Assembly: GCF_043641665.1 (NCBI RefSeq) | Contig: NC_092202.1 | Span: 16,046,036-16,110,035, forward strand | Reading direction: 5' to 3' | Source: Enoplosus armatus | Lineage: Eukaryota; Chordata; Actinopteri; Centrarchiformes; Enoplosidae | Length of the DNA: 64,000 bases | Part shown: one piece after another, positions 12,301-24,600 of the stretch | Layout of the letters: every line of letters starts with the position of its first letter | Numbering within the stretch: position 1 is the first letter of the stretch | The notes under the pieces: generated by a model | What the model was told of the DNA's origin: nothing | The model's input: only the letters and a program-made list of their open reading frames with translations | Databases searched by the model: none | Translations under genes and position numbers: made by a program

Positions 12301-15300
12301 TGGTCATATTTTAGTATGAAGCACCCTTGTTTTCTGATCTTCTCCCGTGTGCCCTGTTAAAGTTTTGTTACGGCATTATGCTGTTAATACAAACTCAATA
12401 CTTCCTGTGTCCCTTTCAACTTAAAAGCCTTCTCGCGTTTCAGTGGAAAGAATCTGTTCATTTCCTCTCAAGACCTTTTTTTATTGTGAAATATTCACAG
12501 GACATCAGAGATTTGCGTGGTTCTCATACGGTACTTCAAATGTAGCTGCTGCCATCTTGTGGCACTTGTATGTTACTACAAAATACAATTTGGCTGAGAC
12601 ATTAACGAACATACACAGACTGAAATAGAACAATAACACTTTAGATGAGTAATCCAGAACAACAAAGTGTTGAAAATAGAATGATTAGATTGTAGAATTT
12701 ATTGAAGTAAAGCGATGTGTAGTTAGCATGCACGTTATATAACAGGCACCAGGAGTTTATCCACTATGATACTATGTGACCGAATCGTATTCACTATCAT
12801 CTGGTCCTTTGGCGGTGCAAAAGTTTATCGAACAACATTGGAAGGTAACTCAGAAGTTTCAAGTACAAAAACATTTGCCGCCAAGGAATCACTTATTCCT
12901 TCAAGACTGGATCTGTTTCGTATGAGGGGTTCTTGCATGAGGCCCAATGTCTTTGCTTTGTACTTTATAGTGCAACAGTTGACGTCTTGCCTTTGGCTTA
13001 CGGATTGCGTTCTGTATATCCCTAGGATTTATTCCCAGCATCCCTACCGTTTGCTAATTCCAAAGCAGTTTCTTTGTGACACAGCAATGATATGACATGA
13101 GATTGCGTCACTTGGAATTAAATTTACACTACGTTTGGACAGGAGTTGATGTTAAACGCTGTATCCGTCATTACTCTCAGTCTCTCACAGAGGAAAATCC
13201 GTTTGATCCAACATATTGTTCCCATTGACAATTACACTGTCAGCCATGCAGAGGGGGGAGAAAAAAACAAAAAACAAAAACTCTCATGTTGGATGCAAGT
13301 TAAGTGGAAAAAACAGCCAACGATTATCCACTTAATGGCTTTCATAGTCATCGTCCTTATTGCTTTTATATGGATATTGTTTCAGATGCTGGCAGGCACT
13401 GAAACAAGCAGGGAAATAACCCAGATGTGTTGTTTTATTGTGAGTCATGTTTCTGCTGGGGCTTAATATGTGACAGTTGTTACTAAGCATCCCTGTCAGA
13501 GGCCTGTCTGGGTCCACTGACACTGAGATGGATTAGCTCAGCCCTAGAGAAAAACATACTGTCCCCATTACCCTCCAGAGGAAATGTCATGTGAAAGTAC
13601 ACTTAATGCAACAAGACTTAAATAACTTTCAACTTTTTCTTTATTGTTGCGATGTTTATATTATTCATTTAGGTGCCCTGTTTTGATTGAATTTGAAAAT
13701 CTCTAAAGAATGCTAATACAAGTAGACTGTTTGATGCCTGAGGACCATGTGCGGTTTCTGATTTTATTCTTTGAGTGTCATTGAATTGTTCTGCATCAAA
13801 TAACCCCCCATTCAACAAAGACCAATACATTGATCTATTTTTGAATATGTTGCATGAATAATATAAAAATGCGGATGTTTCTGATGTGCCGTAAGAAAAA
13901 TGACAAATGTCTTGTCATGTTGAATCAAGCTATACTGCGCCCCCCCCCCCCCCCCCCCCTTTTTTTGCTTCTTCAAAATATCTCATCCCTCTATAACTGC
14001 TAACTCATGCTTCTTTTTCTCCATTCTCTCTCTTTCTTTCTCTCCCTCCCATGTTGGCTTCTTCCATTTTCTTTCCTCTGCGTCTGTTCCCATCTTCAGA
14101 GACTATGGTCAAAGATAATATCTATAGAAAACCCCCCATCTACAAACAGCATGGTACAGTCTACTTCCTCTTTAACACTTCCTTCTCTGGTCTGGTCTCT
14201 GCACGATGTGTTGCATGTCCACCTGTCGGTCATCTCCTCATCTGTTTACCCCAGTTCTCCTTCCCTTTTCTCTGAGGCCTGCACTTGTCTCGTAGACTCC
14301 ATGGATCTACATGCACGGGGCTGGCGTAAGGGGTACTGCGCCCATTTATATGTTATAAAAATCAACCTAAGTCTTAAAAATCTATCAAGGTTCAACATTT
14401 GGATGGTGGGCAATGTTATGACAGAATGACAGAATTAAACATTAAAAAACATTGAATTTTGCAACCCAAAGTTTTGATGAAAGAAAGTGGTTGCGTTGGT
14501 GTGGGCAGGTAGCCCCAAGTACAAGTGAGAAGACGAAATACATTTCAGGAAGGCTGGTTTGAGTAATACATCTTGGAGGGCTTACCAGACGCTAAAATAC
14601 TAGTCCAATACGCTTAAGAATATTGGACACTTGTGTAGCACAGGATTTACATCCAGTGTTAGTGCCAATACAGGAGGTGGTATGTCTTTTAGGTAGCAAA
14701 GCAGAAAGTAAGGGAGGTGATGTGGAGGAGATACCACAATATTCCCTTTTTACAGTAACCAAGGTCCTTCCCTAACCTCAATCAAGTGTTTCAGTGAGCA
14801 TCACTCAAACATAGTGCTGAAGCTGACTGTTGGACAGCATCTGAAACACTTAAGACATGATTTAAGGTTCCGCCCTCTAGAGGCAGTTTGCTGCAATACC
14901 CAATTCAATTTTAGATTTAGACTTGAAATTAGAAGGAAGAGATTGGTTCTAATCTTATTTTATCTATAATAAACATTGCCCCAAATTTCAATATCTGATT
15001 TGACATTGCAACAAGACCACACACTGAATATTCGTTTTTCAAATGGGACTGATCATTGGAGTTGGGGGCCCTTGGGTGCTCATTTCGCTTCACCCCGTTC
15101 ATGCATGTGTGCGCTCATCTCACCAGCTCACTTGTTGGTTTTAGTGGTGATGCTGTGACTGTTGGTGTCCACTGTGAGCGGCCGGACACATGATTCACTT
15201 TGTATGGTGGCATTATTGCTGGACGGGTCACTGTCTCAATCACTGTGTCTCTCCCCTCGCCATTGTTTGATTGTGTCTGATTTATGGTGTACGCATTTCA

Positions 15301-18300
15301 CTGTGGCTGCCCTCAAGCTACATGTGCACATGACAGGGTCACTCAAAACAAATTGATTGGAGTCCCAGGGGCTTTTATCACCTCTATCACACAAGGAAAT
15401 ATTGACCTTTATGAAGTATGACCAGTAAATCAGCTGCATATGGCACAGTACTACAGATTTATGAACAGGCTTCACCTGCATTGTATGCATTCAAGCAGAA
15501 ACTGACAAGGTGTGTGCTGTCTGCCAAAAAAAAAGGGGGGGGGGGGGGGGGGGGGACTTTATCTGCATTGTTACAAGTAAAGACTGCTCCTAATGGTTTA
15601 ACCTTGGAGCTGTTTAAGTGGCATTACGATTGAATGGGCTGCACTTATTTGGTGGGAATTTGTTCCATTGGCCAAGTTATCTGCGACACGATAAGAGGGT
15701 TGTCGAGTGTACATGCTAATGCTTTAGTATGCAGTATGTTCACATGTGTTTGACAATGTCCTGAAAGAAAGCAAAGGCAACTAGTAATCTGTGCACACAA
15801 ACTGGATTGGATTATTTGGATATTCGTGCGCACAAATGCACATGAAATCGTTTTTTTAACACATAGCATGTTGACGGGATGGCAAAGGTAACACAGCTTT
15901 GTTCAACATGTAAACAGGCTAAATTCGAGGTCCAAAAGTCCAGCTGATCAGTTTCCTTGGCCTGACAACCTGAAAACACAGGTTCATTTGCACTGTAGCC
16001 CACACAGTATATATATGGTATATGTGCAGCTAACCGATAGCTAGCCAGTATTACTGAAACAACAATTTCCATAAAAAGGAGTGTTGAGGGGACAGGGACA
16101 ACTGTACTGAGAGTGAACGCGCACAATATTAATATGAAGGTATGAACTCATCGTTTGCAGTCACCCCAATACCAAAGCACAGCTTCTAGCCTGCCGCTAA
16201 CACTCTGGGTGCTCCTTGCTAACTGACCGGAGTAGCTACAACAACCTGTAACTTCAATTCCCACTGTTACAAGTTTACACTGATTGTTAGCTGCCAGTTC
16301 ATTAAATTGTTAGGCCAATGAAGAATGATGAAAGGCTCTTGATCGTGGGAGAGAAAATTAATTAAGTAACCCAGAGAGCTTGAATAAGTCATTTGTGCAA
16401 AGACTTTATTGATTCCACGGGACAATTTAATAATTGCGTGCGCACAAATGCATTTCCTTTCTCTGTGACACCTACTGGACTCCATAGTGGCGTAATAGGA
16501 ATAGGAATTGACCATAGAGTACCCAAAATGAAAAGGGTTCATCCTCTGGGGAAAATTGATGCACTCCGTCATAGTCATAGAAATCCACCAGTTAGGTTTT
16601 TGTGTATATTTCTTGAGTACAGGTGGAAATATTGGACTGTTGGTGAGTAAGAGGTGGGGAAAAAATTTTGACCAGGGCCAGGGGTGGAACCATGGATATC
16701 CTTACCAAATGTCATCATAATCAGGACTGTAGTTATTCAGATATCTTGCGCCGGTGGGTCAGACTCCCAACATGTCAGTGCAGCCCTGTACGCACAATGT
16801 TGGGACAAATGTTAGTGGTTGCTATCCGTCCTGTTTTACTGCACAGTTCCACAGTGCATGTCGAGGTCCCATCTGCAGCTGATGATGTCATGGTCCAGGG
16901 GTGATTTAGTATAGAGTTAATAGTGCAGTACAGTGGAGCTGAGAGGCAGATGATCCAGCACATTAACTGCGACATCCTGTAACATTTGACTGTTTTACAG
17001 CTTCTAGAACATCCTGGCAGGATGGGGAGGATAGCAAGGTGGGTCTGTGTGTATCTGTCTGTCCATGTCCGTCTCTTTTCATAAACTTGGCAAATACTGT
17101 ACATCCATGAACTAATTCACTAACTCATGCTTTGCCATCATCCATCACTTCTTTCCATCTTTCCTCTCTGTCTCTCTCTCTCTGTCTCTCTCTGTCTCTC
17201 TCGCTCTCTCTATAGAGGACCAGTTGGATGATCTTAAAGAGTGAAATAGATGGACAGATGGGTCCAGAAGACCTGGATCCCTGCAAGTCTACCTGCAGTC
17301 TGCCCACTGACACCTCCCAGCCTAGTGAGTAGCCAACCACACGCTTAACCAGGTGTGAGTGACACGAATATAGATCTTGATTATTTTAAAGCAGAAAATA
17401 AGAATAAATATTTTTTTCTCTCTCCGCAGATTTCCCCTACAATAAGTCTGCGTCCTTACCTGGATATGGACGGAACGGCATCCACAAGGTGAGCTGCAGT
17501 GATTGTGAGCAAACACAAGACATTTTCAATCAAATGGGAGAAGAGAAAAGGCATTCAAAAGACGACAAATACCACAGCTTAAACTTCAGCCCTCAAAGTA
17601 AACCCATTACGACTCAGGTTTTTATTTTTCCGAGCACTGGCCGTCGGTTCTATCCTTTAAGTCCTTCACTCTAATTGTGCAAGAAACACCACCTGTCCGA
17701 CAATCAATGCGGTCATAACAAAACTGACAGTTTGGAAGAGAATCTAAAGCACTTTATTTGGAAGTAAAACCAAAAGTGAGGGACACATAATGTTGCTAAT
17801 AATCCTTCATTGCTCAGGAAATCCGTGTGTGCACATAAACTCCAACGGTAGGCCAAAGTTGAAGTCGGCCTAGAAACTGTGACAGTTTGGGTGATTCTTT
17901 TAGCTTTCATCTTTGTGTTCTCTTCCAATGAAGTTTGACTAACCTGGAGATTTGTCTCCAACCCTTCCAACCCCCGTCGGATCACGCATTCCAAGAATTC
18001 TGTAATTCATTTGGTAAGCACGATGTTATCATAGCCAACAGAACCCATGGCTAAAACTACCAAAATTCAAACACCAGTCGTAATAAACCATAACATTCCT
18101 ATCACCCAACTTGTACCTACCTCATAATGTGAATCCTCTCCTGTCCCATCTGGCACCGGGGTTTGTATATTTCCACCAAGCCAACATGACACAATACACT
18201 AACCCATATTTAATGATAACCAGCCTCAGTGTCCTTTGTTCCCGTCCAATTCAAGTCTGGCACAATAAAGGCTGGGCCCTTGGCAGGGCTCATGCCGCCG

Positions 18301-19946
18301 CAAGAGGTGCGCTGTCCTGTTGTACTGAGAACTCTGAGCATTTGACTCACTGCAGAGTGACTTGTTAAGGGAAATGGTGTGTGCCTGTCACCATAGTGAG
18401 GAGTTAAAACAAGCACACCCACAGATTAGGGGACCTCTAAAGAAAGAACCAGCAGTAGTTGCATTTTAGGCCACTGGGGAGTGATGTTTCTTATTAACCA
18501 CTGTGCTACAGAAGTCAAATAGGACACCATCTTCATGTGATTTCACAACAGGTTTATCAAATCAAGTCTCCCCTCCCCTGCACAGACCCCTACCCTCTAT
18601 TCACCAACACAGGAAACCTTAGAGTAGCATTTAAGCCTGTTTCCTCACCAAGATGTTCTCTCACACTTTGGGTATCAGATTGCACAGGGGTCAGTCGGCA
18701 CCATTCACTCCACACAGGCCGGGCTCAGGTTTATTATGAGGACGTTGGGGGGGTATTTAGTCTATCATCCGCCGATATTTCTGCTCTCCCTCTGTGTTTG
18801 TTGATGGATAGAGGACAGGCAGACAAAACAGAGCAGAGAAGGAAATGAAAGCTCAGGAGCCACGACGGGTTCATGGCGCAAAGCGTATTGAACTGTTTTT
18901 CACTTGCTGATGTCACTAGTCAGTGTTGTTGACACGGCGGATTTAGTGTGTTTGCAGAAGAATGAAGGGAGACTTTTTTTTTCTGTTTAACGTGGAGCTA
19001 CGCAACATTATGCTTGCAATACACGTTCCCTTTTTGTGCAAGCACATTGCTCACGTACAGGAGGACGTAGTGCCCAATCTCCATTCAAAGTCCGACTGAA
19101 ATTGAATTGCACTTGATTTTGTGATTTGTATTTCAGCTACAACATGCTTTATTTGCATAAAGCATTACAGTAATTAATCACTGGCTAACAGACAACAGTC
19201 GCAGCGAGAGAAAAAAAAAGCCCCACACTTTGAAATGCGACCCACGTTAGCTTTCTAGCTAATGTCTCAGGTACAGGTACAGGTCTTGCATTTGCACTTT
19301 GGATTTTTTTTTTTTAACAAGCTACAAAATAAAACCGGGAGGAAAGTGCACCGCTAACCATAGTTTGCAGGCTAGATCGCTAATTAGCAAGTCGGCTGTA
19401 GCACATCAAACAGCTCAGAAACACAGCTGTCCCTGGTTTGTTAGCTACGGTTACTAGCACACGTTTGTTTACAATGCGTCTACAATACTACTGCCAGTTC
19501 AGTTCAGTCGCACAATTACAACGGCCGAATTATTTCTCATGTTTCTCCACAGATCTTTTTTCCTCCTTTCAATGATAAAGAAATGACACGACTATTTGAC
19601 TGCTGGCTAATGACTTGTTGTGATTCCATTCCGGACTTTAACACAAAACGAACAGCTGATTTGAATTTGAACTGTGTTTTTTAGATAGTGCTGAATTGCT
19701 GGCCTCAAGCTGAGAGAAAAAAAAAACAAATGCTGCCTAACATCAATTCTTCCCTCTCTTTTTGATGTAAGCTCACTATCAAAAGAATGTGTCACACTCA
19801 CTTCCTTTTGAATAATGTGAGCAAATCACAGGCAAAAGCAGTGACTGAGGCGGCTTTCAAATGAACCCCCGGCTGTGATAAAGACCAGCAAGGTTCTTGG
19901 CAGCAAGGAGCCAGACATCGGAATGATGGTCCAACTGGCCTATGTT

Positions 19947-19986
<40 letters not shown>

Positions 19987-21636
19987 CCTTTAGGCTGCTG
20001 AGATGGTGGAGGATGAAGTGGACCCAGACTCCCACAGCTGGGGAGGCATGAGAGGTGAGAGTGAAAATAAATGAATACTGTTTGTGCATCAGCTAAATGC
20101 CTAAAATACATGCAGTGCAGTCTATGGTAATCTTCTCAAATATCAAGATTTGTTGCTTTTTGTCTAATTGACAGTAAAGAGAATATGTTCTGGGTTTGGA
20201 CTGTTGGTTGGACAAAACAAGCAGTGTTTGTGACGGGCGTTTTTCACTACTTTTTCACCGTGTCATAGACCAAACGATTACTCAATAAGAAATTATATTT
20301 ATAATGAATAGAATGTTGCACCCTAAATGTTGAACATCCTTAGAATAAAGTTGGAAGTTGGCAATATAACGTCATAGTCATATAGTTGGGAAGTCGGAGG
20401 AGCCACTACATTTCTACGTTTCTTCTTTAATGATATCATCAAGGCTCATCACCAGTACATTCTCTAATGCACCTTTCATTGGGTAAATTGAGAAATCTGT
20501 GTTCGTTGAACTCAACTACGTCTTCATTGTAAATAGCCTTTCCAACAAATTTATATCTGGCTTCAGACCACATCAAGGAACCAAGACTTCACCAATAAAG
20601 GTGTTAAATGTTCAGGTAAAACATAATTTCTGTAGTGCAGCTTTTAATACCTCTGACAATAAAATACTTCTGGACAGACTGGAAGAATGGGTAGAATCAT
20701 CTACTGCAGTACAATCCTCCATTGGTTCAGATCTCACCACCATGACCTGTGGAGTCCCCATGGGTTCGATTCTTAAGCCTCTACAGTATTTTTAGCAACC
20801 GCGACAGCGTGTGGTACCTGGTGCAGGGGTTAGGAAATAGGGCCTGGCCCACATTCGTTTTAAGTCTCGGATCACTGTATCCCAGTATGTTAGTGTGTGG
20901 GTGTAGTCAGTACTCATGGGTTGGAATATCAACATGTTCACGGGCGTCGCGGTTGGCGTGATCCCATCACAAGATGGTCTCTAGTTCAATGTGTATGTGC
21001 TCTCTCTAGGCCAAATCATGCAAGACAGTAAGTCATTGCAATTGGGGAATTCATCCAAAATTGACCCACAATGTGAATGTTTTAGTGTGTTTGTTCAAAG
21101 TGCAGTCTTTAGCTTCCTCTAGCAAATTAGTAACACATGCAACAACATTTGAAGATCGGTTATTGGAGATTTCATACCAAAATGCTACTTAGGAGTCAAA
21201 CTTCTCTAATCTAGTTTTTATATACATAATCTTTGGCTTTTTTTAATCAAACCACCACATTTATTTTGAGTTTCATGTCCTTCCAAGCCTCGGACATGCT
21301 CTAGCGTCAGTCACCTAACACTGTTCATGCAGAGAATGAACAGGACCTCGGACCCCCAAAATAGCTTCACAGCTATATTAATGCAATAGGTCACAGACTC
21401 AATCCCCAAAACAGAACCCCCCCCCTCCCCGATAATAGTATCTTAAACTAAAACATGTGAAACGGCCTTTGTCACCTTTACTTTAAGTACAGATCTATGG
21501 TCACTTTACAATCCCTGATTACATTGTGACTAAGCAAGCACAGCCTTGCAGCTCTGGCTCCAGATCAGTTACTGGAGGTAACAACATAGAGAGGTGATGT
21601 CATTTTTCCAGCTGCAGAATTATTGGTGTGTGTTTA

Positions 21637-21671
<35 letters not shown>

Positions 21672-24600
21672 AGTCCTCGCTGTATCTTGGGCAAAGACCG
21701 AGTTGACAGGAAGCCAACCTCATAACTGCGTGTGTGTGTGTGCAGAGCAACCGTTTATAATGCTTTTGACGCCTTTGAAACCCAATATTTTTGAGGAGAT
21801 TTGAGTCCACAAGGTGTAATTTATTTTTCAGGCTCTCTTTTCATAATAGGTCTGCTATTCATATAAAAACGCATTGTTCCACCAGATTAATTCTCTCTTT
21901 CTCCCTCTCCTTTCCTCCCTCTCAGAATATAAGGTAAGATTTCCCTCATTTGTTAATACCTCTATCATCTCTACTTGTTAACACAAATATTATTCTTGGC
22001 AGCTTTGTTTGGACGCTGGATTATAATTGTGTTCCCTAATAAATCTCTCACAATGCTTACTTTGTGTGTGCCAGATCTACCCTTATGAAATTCTGGCAGT
22101 GACGCATAGAGTGAAAGTGAAGCTTCCCAGAGATGTAGACCGCACCAGACTGGAGGTGAGCTCTGTTCTTCTTCTCCCTGCTCTGTTGTCCCCCCTCCCC
22201 CCTCTTTCCACAGGTCATAGAAGTATCAGTATGATAAAAGTATCAACCAAAGCCTAGAGAAATGCGATCTCCAATTTGTGTAAAGGCAATTTTGCATTGA
22301 AAAAAAAAAGAAAAAAGAAAGAAATAGATGTACTGTATGGCCAAAAGATTGTGAGTAAGTATTTCATGAGTCCGAGGAGCTCCGAGTCAAAACACGACAA
22401 AAACGCCCCCTTCAATCAAAGGTAACAACAACAAAAAATGAGTGTAATATAAGAGGAAAACTACAAAAGTTTGATATCTTTCCACAAGGGGAGAGTATTC
22501 ATATTTATCTAGCAGTGTGGTGATCATGTGGTAGGAGGAAATTTGCTGAAAATGTAATTGGTGAGTTGAATGAATGAACAAAGTCTCTGGTAAAAAAAAA
22601 CAATGTATAGGGCAGAGGTTGGGAACCTGGGGGTCCCGACCCCCATCATGGTTCCCCAAAGGTCCACGGAGGGTCGTGAAGCCCTCGTCATTTTCAGGCT
22701 GTAAAATAGGGTCCCTTAAGAAAAACGTTGGGAACCACTGGTATAGGGGGTTGACCACGGGGAACAAGTTATAGTCCTCAGAATCAGAAATACTTTATTG
22801 ATCCCCGGGGGGAAATTGTACAATCCTGTAATTGTACAAAATTGAAATTGTCCTGTGTGTATGAATAACCCAAAAGAGTGACTGTTTGGAAGTAGCGTTA
22901 GAGGTAGCGTTAGCTGCTAGGCTAGCGTTACTCGCCTTGGGTTGACCGATGGCAACTTTGTCCTCAAGGCTCAGGTTGCTTTCTTAAATAATAGTAAGGA
23001 GGTGTGTGGTGGCACCAGCCCCCACCCCGAGTGTAGCCTGTGGAACAGGTAGAAAGACTTATGCCTCAGACAACACCTTTGAAGCATACTGAAGCCTTTA
23101 CCTTCATGTAGGGTAAATCTTCATGTTACAACACACAGTAGTTCCACAATAGTGTTCTTTCAGTGGTTTCAGTTTGGTTTTGGACCTTGACCGGCCTACA
23201 CAGAGCACTGACTTCATCCCCATCCAACACCTTTTGGGTGATACAGCCTGACCCGCAGCCACTAATGTGGCTGAATGGGACACAATCTGGGGGAAAGCCT
23301 GCAACCAGAAGAGTGGAGGCTGTTATAGTAGCGTGGTGTAGTTTGCTGAAAGAAAACTCCAGTTCAAGCTGCGGCATGCTAAATAAAGTTCATAAATTGT
23401 GGGATTTTATTGAATGTGAATCCAATTGGCAGCAGTATTGGTTTCAACTTTCTGATGCTGGATCACATAACTTGCTCTCGCGCTGGGTCACAGCAAGTTT
23501 AACCCGCATGCATGTCTTATAACAAAAAAATTAAGCACAATTGAACTTAATGTCCCATAAGAACTCATTTCCTGCAGCTGTTATTCTTACACTACCCATT
23601 TACAGATTCAGAACTCTGAAGTTTGTTCAGTCGAAAACAGGAAATATCTTAATCAGTAGTCTCAATTTAAGTTCCACGTTGGATTAAAACCCTGTTTAAA
23701 AATTTGCTCCTGTCCTCAAAAGAGGTTTCATGAACCTTTTGTTTTACAAAAACACCCCTTTAAAACATTTGGCCTTCAGTAACCCTAATATGACCGCTCC
23801 CTGTGGACCTTTATGGGAATGTTGTCCTAAGAGGAGGTGGACCGTCGGGATATCGAGGTGTTACTGACGCAAGAGATCGCCTTTGTGGTTGGGATCACCA
23901 TAACTGGAGCCGTATTGTCATTAGTGTGACTGTGTGCGTGTGTGTGTGTGTGTCAGAAAGAAATATTCCAATCTCTTTTTTTTTTTACTCACCACTGTTC
24001 CTGATCCTTGGCCCCGGAGTGGTGTCGGTTTACCCGGACTAAACTCAGAGCCAAGGCGGAGACACTTTACCATGAGGCAACACAACCAAATGGGATATTT
24101 TTGATCTGTTACTGGTGGCTGCTGTGTGAGGAGAGGTGTTCTGTGTTCAGGGGCGTAGCTTAAAGGTACTATATGAGATTTTTTGTACATGTATTAATCG
24201 CTTTCTGTTTGAAAAATGAGACCCTGCCCGACTTTCTCGGTTGCCTGCAACAGCCCTCGGACTGATTTCTATCTGAAGGACGTTTTCGATGTGACTGTTC
24301 TGTGCTCCCCTACAGTGCAAACAATGCGCAAAACTAGCTAACGGTACCTTAGATATGGAGTCCGCTACGTTTGCTTTCTTTCAGAGAGTGAGACGAGAAG
24401 ACGGATATAAATTCATATCGATGTCTTTGCGTACAGAGGTGGAGTCAGGATGCAGTTAGCCTAACTTAGCATAAAGACGCCATGTTCTTTGGCGTCGCCC
24501 ATTTCGCTTACCAGTCTTTCAGATTGGCTGTTGGTATCCTAACATTTAACGACCATTTGTGATATTGGGAGAAAAATTATATGGAGGTAATTATTATAAT

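Noticed and set aside
16628..16647. 20-nt exon-like segment with GTGAGT donor between ablim2 exons 7 and 9
   Set aside because: Phase would fit, but the peptide has no family similarity, whereas 17001-17038 fits phase and matches the ABLIM2 DGED segment.
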